Positions 48,900 to 57,884 of a DNA stretch of 64,000 bases are shown one piece after another. Numbering within the stretch: the stretch's first letter is position 1; every line of letters starts with the position of its first letter. A program made the position numbers and the translations under genes. The notes under the pieces are model-generated. The model did no database searches. It worked only from the letters and a program-made list of their open reading frames with translations, and was not told where the DNA came from. Source of the stretch: Telluria aromaticivorans (lineage in GTDB: Bacteria; Pseudomonadota; Gammaproteobacteria; Burkholderiales; Burkholderiaceae_D); the NCBI RefSeq assembly GCF_013003915.1, contig NZ_JABAIV010000008.1, positions 124,001 to 188,000 of the forward strand. Reading direction: 5' to 3'.

Positions 48900-49736
48900 T
48901 CAGGCCGCGTGGTCGGTCGAGCGCGACAGCGCGGACAAGGCAGTCAGCTCGGCGCGCCTGGCATCGATCGCGCCCGTCGCCATCGCCAGTGCGTCGCTGC
49001 CTGCCAGGAATTGGCGCGGCGGTTCGGCCATGCCGGCCAGGCGCACCACCGCGGCAGCCAACTTGGCCGGGTCACCGGGTTGCTTGCCCTTGTAGGCGCC
49101 ATAGGCCGCTTCCACCGAGCCATGGGACGCGTAATCGTCGATCACTTTCTGGCCATAGCGCACCGAGCTCTGGTCGAGGAATTCGGTACGGAAAAAGCCC
49201 GGCTCGACCACCGTGACCCTGATGTCGAACTTGGCGACTTCCAGTGCCAGCGAGGCGGACAGGCCTTCGATCGCGTACTTGGTGGCGCAGTAGACCGAGG
49301 CGCCGTCGAAGCCGGTGACGCCGGCGATCGAACTGATATTGATGACATGGCCGGAGCGCTGGCTGCGCATCACCGGCAGCACGGCCCGCAGCACATGCAT
49401 GACGCCATACACGTTGACGCCGAACTGGCGCTCGATCTCGGTGGTCGACACTTCCTCGAAATTGCCCAGCAGGCCGTAGGCCGCATTGTTGACCAGCACG
49501 TCGATGCGTCCGAAGCGCGCGACCGCCGCCTGCACGGCCTGTGGCGCATGCGCCTCGTTGGCGACGTCGAGTTCGACCAGTGCGACCTGGCCGGGATTGA
49601 TCCCGCCGAAGGTATCCCGCAGCTGCGCCAGGTTGCGGCCTGCCGCAACGACATGATCGCCGGCGGCAAGGGCAGCGTGGGCGATCTCGGCGCCGATGCC
49701 GCGGCCCGCGCCCGTAATGAACCAGACTTTACGCAT
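48900..49736 (-). CDS. short-chain dehydrogenase/reductase
   Basis: 278 residues from ATG 49736, with GGAGAG upstream. Rossmann start VWFITGAGRGIGAEIA, the NNAAYG segment, and active-site YCATKYA (YxxxK) with the preceding Ser in INISSIAG. Likely NADP(H)-dependent, because of the arginine in AAGRN. Substrate unknown. Probably co-transcribed with, and controlled by, the AraC protein downstream. Confidence 0.92.
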   Translation of the reverse strand: MRKVWFITGAGRGIGAEIAHAALAAGDHVVAAGRNLAQLRDTFGGINPGQVALVELDVANEAHAPQAVQAAVARFGRIDVLVNNAAYGLLGNFEEVSTTEIERQFGVNVYGVMHVLRAVLPVMRSQRSGHVINISSIAGVTGFDGASVYCATKYAIEGLSASLALEVAKFDIRVTVVEPGFFRTEFLDQSSVRYGQKVIDDYASHGSVEAAYGAYKGKQPGDPAKLAAAVVRLAGMAEPPRQFLAGSDALAMATGAIDARRAELTALSALSRSTDHAA

Positions 49737-49854
49737 GATGTTCTCTCCAGGTGATGCCACGTGAGTGGCGTTAAGGTGGAGAGAATGGTAGGACGTGTGC
49801 CGCCCGCGGACTTGCCTGAAACTCCAGGGAGCTGGCGTATTCCTGCAGGTGTGC

Positions 49855-50358
49855 TCAGCCGGTCTTGCCGAAGCGGCCGCCATGGAACAGCAGCGCGGCC
49901 TGCGGGTGCACGGCGCATTGCTCGACCTCGCCGACGAAGATGACGTGGTCGCCTTCGGGGTAGCGGCTGCGGTTATGGCATTCGAACCAGGCCGAGACGC
50001 CCTTCAGGATCGGCTGGCCAGTGCGCGAGAGCTCGTAATCCACGCCCTCGAATGGGTTGTCGGTGCGGCGCGAGAAGCGCATGGCCAGCTCTTCTTGCCC
50101 GGCGGCGAGGATGTTGATGACGTAATGCGAGTTGCCGCTGAAGATAGGCAGGCTGTTGGCGCCGGCGCCGAGGCTCCACAGCACGAGCGGAGGCTCGAGC
50201 GAGACCGAGTTGAAGGAACTGGCGGTCAGGCCGCGGAAACTGCCGTCGGCAAGGCGCGTGGTGATGACGGTGACACCGGTGGCGAATTGCGACAGCGCAT
50301 GGCGGAAATGCGCCGAATCGAAACCGCGCGACGCGGCGTGGGGGGCACGTGTATTCAT
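49855..50358 (-). CDS. flavin reductase family protein
   Basis: 167 residues from ATG 50358. FMN-binding split-barrel flavin reductase fold: FATGVTVITT, GLTASSFNSVSLEPPLVLW, HYVINILAAGQEELAMRF. Such proteins supply reduced flavin to monooxygenases or act on small substrates. No monooxygenase partner is adjacent, so the role is open. Confidence 0.9.
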   Translation of the reverse strand: MNTRAPHAASRGFDSAHFRHALSQFATGVTVITTRLADGSFRGLTASSFNSVSLEPPLVLWSLGAGANSLPIFSGNSHYVINILAAGQEELAMRFSRRTDNPFEGVDYELSRTGQPILKGVSAWFECHNRSRYPEGDHVIFVGEVEQCAVHPQAALLFHGGRFGKTG

Positions 50359-50489
50359 TGGAACCTTGAAGGATGGCGCCATTATGCCACTGTCGGGCCC
50401 CGGGCCGGTTCCGTATCCCTGCTGCACTGCAGAGGGAGCGGGTTTGCGTTACATTATGAGCTATCAAAACTGACAAACCAAGGTGTGTG

Positions 50490-51029
50490 ATGAGCGAGCA
50501 AACAGCAACCGAAGTGGCCATCCTGGGCGGCGGGTGCTTCTGGTGCCTGGAGGCGGTCTACCTGGAAGCGCGCGGCGTGACCCGGGTCGAATCGGGCTAT
50601 ATGGGCGGGCACGTGGTGAACCCGAGCTACGAGCAGGTGTGCGCGGCCACCACCGGCCACGCCGAAGTGGTGCGGGTGGAGTTCGACCCCGGCGTGATTT
50701 CCTACCGCGACATCCTGGAGGTGTTCTTCACCATCCACGACCCGACCACCCAGGACCGCCAGGGCAACGACGTCGGGCCGCAATACCGTTCGGTGATCTT
50801 TACCACCTCGCCCGAGCAGGAAGCGACCGCGCGCAAGGTGATGGCCGAGATGGCCTCGGTGTGGGACGCGCCGATCGTCACCCAGTTGTTGCCGCAGGAG
50901 ACCTGGTACAAGGCCGAGGACTATCACCAGAACTATTTCGCGCAGCACCCGTTGCAGGGGTACTGCGCGTTCGTGGTGGCGCCGAAGGTGGCGAAATTCC
51001 GGAAGACGTTTACGGAGCGGCTCAAGTAG
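50490..51029 (+). CDS. msrA: peptide-methionine (S)-S-oxide reductase MsrA
   Basis: 179 residues from ATG 50490, preceded by AAGGT. Reduces methionine-S-sulfoxide in proteins. Catalytic Cys16 in GGGCFWCLEA; family motifs GYMGGHVVNPSYEQVC and DVGPQYRSVIF are present. The converging cfa gene lies beyond a repeat. Confidence 0.97.
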   Translation: MSEQTATEVAILGGGCFWCLEAVYLEARGVTRVESGYMGGHVVNPSYEQVCAATTGHAEVVRVEFDPGVISYRDILEVFFTIHDPTTQDRQGNDVGPQYRSVIFTTSPEQEATARKVMAEMASVWDAPIVTQLLPQETWYKAEDYHQNYFAQHPLQGYCAFVVAPKVAKFRKTFTERLK

Positions 51030-51055
51030 GGCGAACGTTGCCTGGCCTGATACCA

Positions 51056-51160
51056 TAGCGTGGGCAGGTTTCCTGCCCACGCGGTGAATCGGCGAGATCA
51101 TCGTTTGCAGCTCAGCACCCGATAACTATCACCGCGTGGGCAGAATCTGCCCACCCTACG
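51056..51160. repeat. inverted pair of family 1 palindromes
   Basis: AGCGTGGGCAGG-TTT-CCTGCCCACGCG (51056-51083) and GCGTGGGCAGAATCTGCCCACCCTACG (51134-51160). They lie between converging msrA and cfa, where they may also act as a terminator. Confidence 0.75.
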
Positions 51161-51194
51161 ATGATCGTGGTATTCAACCGCCAGGGTGCAGTTG

Positions 51195-52439
51195 TCAGGG
51201 GTACATGTAATTGCGTGACCACGGTATCGCCTCCGCATCCCCACCCGCCTTGCCGCACACGATCTGGTACAAACTGATCCTGTCATGCGCGAACGCATAC
51301 GCGCAGCCGGCCAGGTACAGATGCCAGATGCGGAAGCGCTTCTCGTCGGTCAGCGTCCGGATATGCTCGGCATTGTTCTCGAAATTGTCGGTCCAGAGTG
51401 CGCAGGTTTTCGCGTAATGGCGCCGCAAATTTTCCACGTCGCGCACTTCCAGGCCGCCTTCCTGCATCGCCTGCACCACCGTGGCGAGGTGGGCCAGTTC
51501 GCCGTCGGGGAAGACGTATTCGTCGATGAAATCGCCACCGCCATACGGCGTTGCGCTGTTGTCCGCATTGGTGGTGGTGATCCCGTGGTTCATCACGACG
51601 CCCCCTGGCGCCAGTAATTTGTCCACTTGTAAAAAATACGCCTTCAGGTGCTGCACGCCCACGTGCTCGAACATGCCGACGCTGGTGATACGGTCGAACT
51701 GCCCTTTCACGTCGCGGTAGTCCTGCAGCCGGATCTCGACCTGATCCTGCAGCCCGGCGCGCGCGATCCGTTCGCGTGCCAGCGCCGCCTGGTTTTCCGA
51801 GAGCGTGACGCCGACGCAGCGTGCCCCGAACTGCTGCGCCGCGCGCAGCACCAGTGCGCCCCAGCCGCAGCCGATGTCGAGCAAGGTCTGGCCGGGCCGC
51901 ACGTCGATCTTGCGCAGGATGTGGTCGATCTTTTTTTGCTGGGCCGTGGCCAGGTCCTCCATGCCGTTTTCGAAATAGGCGCAGGAATAGACCATGCCGG
52001 GATCGAGCCAGGCGCTGTAGAAATCGTTGGAGACGTCGTAGTGGTAGCGGATCGCTTCGGCGTCTTTTTCGCGCGTGTGCGGGGCACGGGGGAAGCCCAG
52101 GCGCAGGGCATCGGCGAAGCGGTTGCTTGATCCGGCCAGGTTGGCAGCCAGGGTGTTGCCGACGCTGATGATGTCGGCGGCGCGTCCCTTGATGTCGATG
52201 GCGCCTTCGACATAGGCCCGTCCCAGGCTGTAGAGCGAGGGCGAGCGCAGGTAGCGCAGGGCGGAGCGGTCGGGCACGCGGATGGTCACGCGCGGCGTAG
52301 CGACGCCCGGAGCGGCACCGCCCGGCAGCTCGGAGGAAAATTCGAGCTGCCGGCCATCCCACAGCTCTACCCGCAAGGGCAGGGACAGCTTGTTACGCAG
52401 GCCTGAACTCCAGGCCGACAACATCATCTGTTCGAACAC
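51195..52439 (-). CDS. cfa: cyclopropane-fatty-acyl-phospholipid synthase
   Basis: 414 residues from a GTG at 52439, supported by a strong GGAGGTGGAT ribosome site just upstream. Uses SAM to add a methylene bridge to unsaturated membrane acyl chains. SAM site LLDIGCGWGALVLRA; HYDVSNDFYSAWLD and YSCAYFENG are family blocks. Typical of stationary-phase or acid adaptation of the membrane. Confidence 0.94.
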   Translation of the reverse strand: MFEQMMLSAWSSGLRNKLSLPLRVELWDGRQLEFSSELPGGAAPGVATPRVTIRVPDRSALRYLRSPSLYSLGRAYVEGAIDIKGRAADIISVGNTLAANLAGSSNRFADALRLGFPRAPHTREKDAEAIRYHYDVSNDFYSAWLDPGMVYSCAYFENGMEDLATAQQKKIDHILRKIDVRPGQTLLDIGCGWGALVLRAAQQFGARCVGVTLSENQAALARERIARAGLQDQVEIRLQDYRDVKGQFDRITSVGMFEHVGVQHLKAYFLQVDKLLAPGGVVMNHGITTTNADNSATPYGGGDFIDEYVFPDGELAHLATVVQAMQEGGLEVRDVENLRRHYAKTCALWTDNFENNAEHIRTLTDEKRFRIWHLYLAGCAYAFAHDRISLYQIVCGKAGGDAEAIPWSRNYMYP

Positions 52440-52490
52440 GATCCACCTCCGGCATTGAAGGCCGGCTGCAGTGTCGTGCTGCGACCGGCC

Positions 52491-53687
52491 TTACGGTTGC
52501 AAACGCAGGCGCGTCCAGCTGCCGTCTTCCTGCCGCTCGTAGACGATGCGGTCGTGGAAGCGCGAGCGGCGTCCCTGCCAGAACTCCAGGCGCTCGGGCA
52601 CGAGGCGGAATCCGCCCCAGTTGCCAGGTCGTGCCGGATCCTCGCCAGCCTGCCGCGCGGTGGCGTCAAAGTTCTCTTCGAGTTCGGCGCGGCTGCCGAT
52701 GGGAGCGCTCTGTTGCGAGGCGATGGCCGACAGGCGGCTTTTCAGTGGCCGGCTGCGGAAATACCGGTCGCTTTCCTCGGTAGACGTGCGCTCCACGCGT
52801 CCTTCAATGCGAACCTGGCGTTCGAGTTCACTCCAGAAGAATAGCAAGGCTGCATGTGGATTATTTTGCAACTCCTCAGACTTTCGACTGTTATAGTTTG
52901 TGTACCAGGTGAAGCCGCGCTCATCGAATTGCTTGACCAACACAATGCGCGAACTTGGCCGCCCATCGAGGCCCACGGTGGCCACCGACATCGCATTCGG
53001 CTCGTTCACCTCGGCCTTCAAGGCCTGCTCGAACCACTGCGTGAACTGCAGCATCGGGTCGTCCATCACCTCGTTTTCGTTCAGGCTGGCCTGGCCGTAA
53101 TCCTTGCGCAGGTCGGCCACCGCCTCGCCGACGGAGGAGGCACCGGCTGGGGCTTCGCCGATGCCGCGACGCGCCTGCATCGCCTTGCCCAGTTGCGCCA
53201 TTTGTTGCGGGCTGAACAGGCGCATGGCCATCGGCGCCATCGTGCTTTCTTCTCGGTCCATGTGGGAAGAATAGCGCTGGCTGAAGCGCTGCACCGCGCT
53301 GGCCGACAGCACGCTTGACCTGCCTTCGGCAATCGCCACCAGCTGCTCGTGCAAGTCCTGCCACAGCGCATCCATATCCTTGTGGTCCTGCAGGATCACC
53401 GGCGCCAGCGCCTGCAGCGTGGCGGCGTCCTCGCCCTGGGCCACGGCGCGCAGCATCGGGATCAGGTCCTGCTCTTCGTCCTCATGGTGCAGGTGGGCCG
53501 CCTTGTCGAAATATTTCAGCACCGCCGCTGCCGCCTGGCGCGCCTGCTCGTCGGCGCCGAACTCCGGCAGGTGGGCCAGCAGCTTGTCGAGGGTGGCGAG
53601 CTGCTTGCGGATGCGTCCATGGCAATGCTTGAGGACGGCGATCGGCTGGTCGAAATCGGGGGCGGTTTCGTGGGGGAGTTGGGTCAT
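52491..53687 (-). CDS. pdxH: hemerythrin-like domain fused to pyridoxamine 5'-phosphate oxidase
   Basis: 398 residues; PdxH alone is usually about 210-220. Residues 1-175 form a four-helix hemerythrin-like domain with candidate iron ligands His21/His23, His68-xxx-Glu72, His102 and His142-xxx-Glu146. A short linker (about 176-189) joins a complete PdxH domain, 190-398: [58 protein letters not shown] and [15 protein letters not shown], covering FMN and PLP residues. PdxH oxidises PNP or PMP to pyridoxal phosphate using O2. The join is in frame with no Met; a GTG at residue 190 has poor spacing as a separate start. Confidence 0.85.
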   Translation of the reverse strand: MTQLPHETAPDFDQPIAVLKHCHGRIRKQLATLDKLLAHLPEFGADEQARQAAAAVLKYFDKAAHLHHEDEEQDLIPMLRAVAQGEDAATLQALAPVILQDHKDMDALWQDLHEQLVAIAEGRSSVLSASAVQRFSQRYSSHMDREESTMAPMAMRLFSPQQMAQLGKAMQARRGIGEAPAGASSVGEAVADLRKDYGQASLNENEVMDDPMLQFTQWFEQALKAEVNEPNAMSVATVGLDGRPSSRIVLVKQFDERGFTWYTNYNSRKSEELQNNPHAALLFFWSELERQVRIEGRVERTSTEESDRYFRSRPLKSRLSAIASQQSAPIGSRAELEENFDATARQAGEDPARPGNWGGFRLVPERLEFWQGRRSRFHDRIVYERQEDGSWTRLRLQP

Positions 53688-53776
53688 GGGGCGTTTTGTT
53701 AACAGGCGAGAATAATTTGATTGACGAGAAGTTATTTTAGTGCAGATGCGAAACGATCGTCCGTTAAAATGGCGGG

Positions 53777-54655
53777 ATGACGCTTACCGACACCCCCGCT
53801 TTCGCAGCCACCCTCAACGATGAAGTCGACTTCGCGCGCCGCTTCGGCGGGATTGCGCGCCTCTACGGCGAGCGTGCACTCGAACGCTTCCGCGCGGCGC
53901 ACGTTTGCGTGATCGGCGTCGGCGGCGTCGGCTCCTGGATCGTCGAGGCGCTCGCCCGCAGCGCGGTCGGCCACCTGACCCTGATCGACCTCGATAACGT
54001 GGCCGAATCGAACATCAACCGCCAGCTGCAGGCGCTCACCTCGACCATCGGCATGGCGAAGATCGAGGCCTTGAGGGAGCGCATCGCGCAGATCAACCCG
54101 TTCTGCAAGGTGACCCTGGTCGAGGATTTCATCGACCCGGCGAATATCGAGGCGATGGTGGCCGGCAAGGGGTTTGACTATGTGGTCGATGCCATCGACG
54201 GCGTGAAATCCAAGGCGGCCCTGATCGCCTGGTGCAGCGCCAACGCGATGCCCCTGATCGTCATCGGCGGCGCCGGCGGGCAGGTCGACCCGACCAAGAT
54301 CGAAGTGCGCGACCTGGGCCGTACCGAGCAGGAGCCGCTGCTGAAAAAGGTGCGCAAGCTGCTGCGTTCGCAGTACGGCTTCGCCCGCGGCGAGAAGAAC
54401 AAATACCACATCGACGCCGTGTTCTCGATGGAGCCGCTGCGCTATCCGGACAGCGGCGACGCCTGCGCGGTCGACCCGAACGGCGTCACCGGCCTGAACT
54501 GCGCGGGCTTTGGCTCGAGCATGGTGGTGACGGCAACTTTCGGGATGGTGGCTGCCGGGCACTTGCTGCGCAAGCTGGCCGATGCGGCAAGCGCCGAGCC
54601 GCTTGAGAGCGCGCAACTGGAAACTGTGCAAGCGGAAGAGGCCTTGCTATCATAG
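53777..54655 (+). CDS. tcdA: tRNA threonylcarbamoyladenosine dehydratase TcdA
   Basis: 292 residues of the E1/ThiF-like fold. Uses ATP to cyclise t6A37 of tRNAs to ct6A. Nucleotide site [36 protein letters not shown], and the conserved [17 protein letters not shown]. Divergent from the pdxH fusion with an 89-bp gap. Confidence 0.93.
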   Translation: MTLTDTPAFAATLNDEVDFARRFGGIARLYGERALERFRAAHVCVIGVGGVGSWIVEALARSAVGHLTLIDLDNVAESNINRQLQALTSTIGMAKIEALRERIAQINPFCKVTLVEDFIDPANIEAMVAGKGFDYVVDAIDGVKSKAALIAWCSANAMPLIVIGGAGGQVDPTKIEVRDLGRTEQEPLLKKVRKLLRSQYGFARGEKNKYHIDAVFSMEPLRYPDSGDACAVDPNGVTGLNCAGFGSSMVVTATFGMVAAGHLLRKLADAASAEPLESAQLETVQAEEALLS

Positions 54656-54690
54656 GATCAGTTAATGATCTTTTGATTGGAAGAGCCCCT

Positions 54691-55227
54691 ATGATCCGTC
54701 GTACCGCATTTGCCGCCCTGATGCTGGTGGCCACCGCAGCCAGCGCCCAGGACACCACCGCCCAGGACGCGTCCAAGCCGACTACCCAGCCTGCGCCCGA
54801 GCAGCAAACCGTGCCACAGGCAACCCAGCCGCAGGCAGCGCCACAAGCTGCACCGACCCTGCCGCCGCTGCCGACCCCGCAGGTCGAGATCGTCGACCGC
54901 GTCGTCGGCAAGGGCAAGGAAGCCACGCTTGGCAGCAATGTCGTCGTCAACTACACCGGCTGGTTCCACAAGCCGCTGGCGCCGAAGCAGCGCGGCCGCA
55001 AGTTCGATTCCTCGCTCGACGCCGGCCGCGAGCCGCTCGAGTTCCAGCTGGGCGCGGGCCGCGTCATCAAGGGCTGGGAGCAGGGCGTGGCGGGCATGAA
55101 GGTAGGCGGCAAGCGCACCCTGATCATCCCGAGCGCGCTGGCCTACGGCAAGCGCGGCGCCGGCAACGGCGAGATCCCGCCGGATGCGGATCTGATCTTC
55201 GACGTGGAACTGCTCAACGTTAAGTAA
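54691..55227 (+). CDS. FKBP-type peptidyl-prolyl isomerase
   Basis: 178 residues from ATG 54691, preceded by GGAAGAG. A signal peptide (ending ASAQD) and a Gln/Pro/Ala-rich linker (about 20-60) lead to an FKBP domain: [58 protein letters not shown]. Probably a periplasmic folding catalyst. Confidence 0.93.
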   Translation: MIRRTAFAALMLVATAASAQDTTAQDASKPTTQPAPEQQTVPQATQPQAAPQAAPTLPPLPTPQVEIVDRVVGKGKEATLGSNVVVNYTGWFHKPLAPKQRGRKFDSSLDAGREPLEFQLGAGRVIKGWEQGVAGMKVGGKRTLIIPSALAYGKRGAGNGEIPPDADLIFDVELLNVK

Positions 55228-55241
55228 GTCCACCAAATCAT

Positions 55242-55359
55242 GAGCTTGTGAAAAAAACTCCAGGGCAAGGCGCATCGTCGCTGCGGCGGACCGCGAAGAC
55301 CGTACGCTAGTACGGCGAGACGAATGCAACGCAGCCATGGAGGAATTTTCCACAAGCTC
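55242..55359. repeat. long inverted repeat between the FKBP gene and cysK
   Basis: Outer arms GAGCTTGTGAAAAAAACTCC (from 55242) and GGAGGAATTTTCCACAAGCTC (ending 55359) pair imperfectly. The centre holds CCGTAC-GCTA-GTACGG. The cysK ribosome site AAGGGAGA begins right after the right arm. Either a small non-coding element or a leader structure. Confidence 0.6.
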
Positions 55360-55373
55360 CAAGGGAGAATGGT

Positions 55374-56306
55374 ATGCGAATTGCAAACGATGTCACTGAG
55401 CTGATCGGCAACACCCCCCTGGTCCGGATCCGCAGGCTGGCGCAGGGCGCCGGCGCGGATATCCTTGGCAAGCTCGAATACCATAATCCCGCACACAGCG
55501 TGAAAGACCGCATCGGCCTGGCCATGATCGAAGCCGCCGAGCAGGCCGGGCTGATCAAGCCCGATACCGTCATCGTCGAACCCACCAGCGGCAACACCGG
55601 CATCGCGCTCGCGATGGTGTGCGCCGCACGTGGCTACCGCTGCAAATTGGTGATGCCCGAAACCATGAGCAGCGAACGCCGCATGCTGCTGCGCGCCTAT
55701 GGCGCCGAGCTGGTGCTGACCCCGGGCAGCGAAGGCATGCTGGGCGCGATCCGCCGCGCCGAAGAGCTGGTGGCATCCGACCCGACCTATTTCATGCCGC
55801 AGCAGTTCAACAATCCGGCCAACCCGGACATCCACCGCCGCACCACCGCCGAGGAAATCTGGGCGGACACCGACGGCAAGGTCGATATTCTCGTGGCCGG
55901 CGTCGGCACCGGCGGCACCATCACCGGCGTGAGCGAGATCATCAAGTCGCGCAAGCCGGGCTTCCAGGCGATCGCCGTGGAGCCGGAAGCCTCGCCGATG
56001 CTCTCGAAAGGCAGCAAGGGCCCGCACCCGATCCAGGGCATCGGCGCCGGCTTCGTGCCGCAGGTGCTCAATACCCATGCCTACGACGAAGTCATCACCG
56101 TGAAGAACGAAGATGCTTTCGAAACGGCACGCGCCGCGGCGCGCGAGGAAGGGCTGCTGGTGGGGATTTCATCGGGAGCTGCCCTGTGGGCGGCGATCCA
56201 GGTGGCGCGCCGGCCCGAGAACGCGGGCAAGCTGATCGTGACGATCATTCCGTCGTTTGGGGAAAGGTATTTGAGTACGGCGCTTTACGCGAATCTGGCG
56301 GGGTGA
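55374..56306 (+). CDS. cysK: cysteine synthase A (O-acetylserine sulfhydrylase)
   Basis: 310 residues. PLP enzyme forming cysteine from O-acetylserine and sulfide. PLP lysine Lys44 in [20 protein letters not shown], the GTGGTITG phosphate loop and [20 protein letters not shown] support CysK rather than CysM. Confidence 0.93.
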   Translation: MRIANDVTELIGNTPLVRIRRLAQGAGADILGKLEYHNPAHSVKDRIGLAMIEAAEQAGLIKPDTVIVEPTSGNTGIALAMVCAARGYRCKLVMPETMSSERRMLLRAYGAELVLTPGSEGMLGAIRRAEELVASDPTYFMPQQFNNPANPDIHRRTTAEEIWADTDGKVDILVAGVGTGGTITGVSEIIKSRKPGFQAIAVEPEASPMLSKGSKGPHPIQGIGAGFVPQVLNTHAYDEVITVKNEDAFETARAAAREEGLLVGISSGAALWAAIQVARRPENAGKLIVTIIPSFGERYLSTALYANLAG

Positions 56307-56329
56307 TTGCGCGCGCTAGCTTGACGCAA

Positions 56330-56450
56330 CGAACTTGGATCCCGGCCTTCGCCGGGATGACGTGCTGATGATATAGGCCTAACGGTAACTCCAGCGCTAA
56401 TCACCTGCCCAAAAACCGTCGTTCCGGCGAAGGCCGGAACCTAAGTTCGT
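56330..56450. repeat. inverted pair of family 2 palindromes
   Basis: ATCCCGGCCTTCGCCGGGAT (56339-56358) and GTTCCGGCGAAGGCCGGAAC (56421-56440), flanked outwards by GAACTTGG and its complement. Together they form one large imperfect palindrome between converging cysK and the CDF gene. The same unit occurs at 36.1 kb. Confidence 0.8.
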
Positions 56451-56474
56451 GGCCTACCCCTAGCCTAACCGCAA

Positions 56475-57473
56475 TCAGTGCGCATGCGCGTGTTCATCAT
56501 GATGATGCCCATGCCCATGCCCCTCCAGCGCACAATCATGATGCGTCGTGCCTTCCTCCACCTGCAGCGTGCAGTGGTGGATGCCGAAATCGCTCCTCAG
56601 CCCGGCCACCATCGCATCGAGCACGCCGTCTCCCGGGTACCCGCCCGGCATCACCACGTGCGCCGTGAGCGCGTTCTCGGTCGTGCTCAGGGCCCAGATG
56701 TGCAGGTCGTGCACTTCCTTCACGCCCGGCTGGCCGGCCAGGTAGCCATGCACCGCGCCGGCGTCCACGCCGGGCGGCACGGCAGCCATCGACAGCTGCA
56801 CCGATTCGCGCAGCAGCGACCAGGTGCCGAGCACGATCACCACCACGATCACCAGGCTCACTGCCGGGTCGATCCACGCCCAGCCGGTGCTCATGATGAC
56901 CAGGCCCGAGATCACCACGCCCAGCGACAGCGCCGCATCGGCCGCCATGTGCAGGTAGGCGCCGCGCAGGTTCAGGTCGCCCTTGCTGCCGGCCAGGAAC
57001 AGCCAGGCCGAGAAGCCGTTGACCACCACGCCGATTGCCGCGACGATCGACACCGTCATGCCCTGCACTGGCGCCGGTTCGGTGAAGCGGTGCACGGCTT
57101 CCCAGGCGATGGCGCCGCAGGCCACCATCAGCAGCAGGCCGTTGCCCAGCGCCGCCAGGATCGACGAGCCGCGCAGGCCGTAGGTGTAGCGGCCATGCGG
57201 AGCGCTTTTCGCCAGCACCGCGGCGCCCCAGGCCAGCATCAGGCCCAGCACGTCGGACAGGTTGTGGCCGGCGTCCGCCATCAGGGCGGTGGAGTGAGCG
57301 ATGAAGCCGTAGACGAATTCGATGACGACGAACAGTGCGTTGACGCCGATCGCCAGCGCAAAGGCGCGCCCATTGCCGGCCGGGTCGGGCATGTGGTGGT
57401 GGTGGCCGAAGCCATGCGAATGGCCATGGTCGTGGTGATCGTGATCGTGGTGGTCGTGTTTGTGGTCGCTCAT
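56475..57473 (-). CDS. CDF family divalent metal cation efflux transporter (CzcD/ZitB-like)
   Basis: 332 residues. Histidine-rich at both ends (N-terminal DHKHDHHDHDHHDHGHSHG and C-terminal HGHGHHHDEHAHAH), with six membrane helices. Zinc-site motifs: TALMADAGHNLSDVLG (DxxxH-type) and the second AYLHMAADAALSLGVV. A cytoplasmic C-terminal domain (VHDLHIWALSTTENALTAHV) follows. Exports Zn2+, Co2+ or Cd2+ by proton exchange. Overlaps the ArsR gene as ATGA, so the two are controlled together. Confidence 0.94.
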   Translation of the reverse strand: MSDHKHDHHDHDHHDHGHSHGFGHHHHMPDPAGNGRAFALAIGVNALFVVIEFVYGFIAHSTALMADAGHNLSDVLGLMLAWGAAVLAKSAPHGRYTYGLRGSSILAALGNGLLLMVACGAIAWEAVHRFTEPAPVQGMTVSIVAAIGVVVNGFSAWLFLAGSKGDLNLRGAYLHMAADAALSLGVVISGLVIMSTGWAWIDPAVSLVIVVVIVLGTWSLLRESVQLSMAAVPPGVDAGAVHGYLAGQPGVKEVHDLHIWALSTTENALTAHVVMPGGYPGDGVLDAMVAGLRSDFGIHHCTLQVEEGTTHHDCALEGHGHGHHHDEHAHAH

Positions 57474-57820
57474 GCGTCCATCCCGGTGGCTGGTTCGGCG
57501 ATATGCTCGAACATGTTGGCGAGCAGGCTGCTGATGTGGGCATCGGCGGCCGAGTAGAAGACCTGCTTGCCCTGGCGTTCGGCCTTGACGATGCGGGCCG
57601 CGCGCAGCAGGCGCAGGTGATGGCTGACCAGGGAACTGGACAGCACGAGCGAGGCGGCGATGTCGCCCACCGCGGTCGGCTGCGCCAGGCAGGCCAGCAC
57701 GATGCGCAGGCGGGTGGCGTCGCCGAGCAGGTGGAACAGGTCCGCCAGCTCCTCGACCGCGCCAGCGCCGGGTTCGAATTCAGGATTGTGGGTCATCGGT
57801 TCGGCCATATCGTTAAACAT
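57470..57820 (-). CDS. ArsR/SmtB-family metal-sensing repressor (alpha-5 site)
   Basis: 116 residues if read from ATG 57820; starts at 57808 or 57796 are possible, none with a good ribosome site. Winged-helix core LVSHHLRLLRAARIV. The C-terminal helix has Asp93, His95, His106 and Glu109, spaced exactly as the Zn/Co alpha-5 site of SmtB and CzrA; the alpha-3 cysteine motif is absent. Represses itself and the CDF exporter until zinc or cobalt binds. Confidence 0.92.
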   Translation of the reverse strand: MFNDMAEPMTHNPEFEPGAGAVEELADLFHLLGDATRLRIVLACLAQPTAVGDIAASLVLSSSLVSHHLRLLRAARIVKAERQGKQVFYSAADAHISSLLANMFEHIAEPATGMDA

Positions 57821-57841
57821 ATGAAGAGTTGTTCATATGTT
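57816..57841. promoter_or_regulatory. SmtB/CzrA-type operator
   Basis: Perfect palindrome AACATATGAA-GAGTTG-TTCATATGTT. TGAA-N6-TTCA spacing equals that of known SmtB-family operators. It overlaps the candidate -10 region (TTGGAC at 57843-57848 as -35) and the first possible start codon. Confidence 0.85.
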
Positions 57842-57884
57842 AGTCCAAATTGGCGGACGCGGCAAGCGCCGCGTCAACCCAGGC

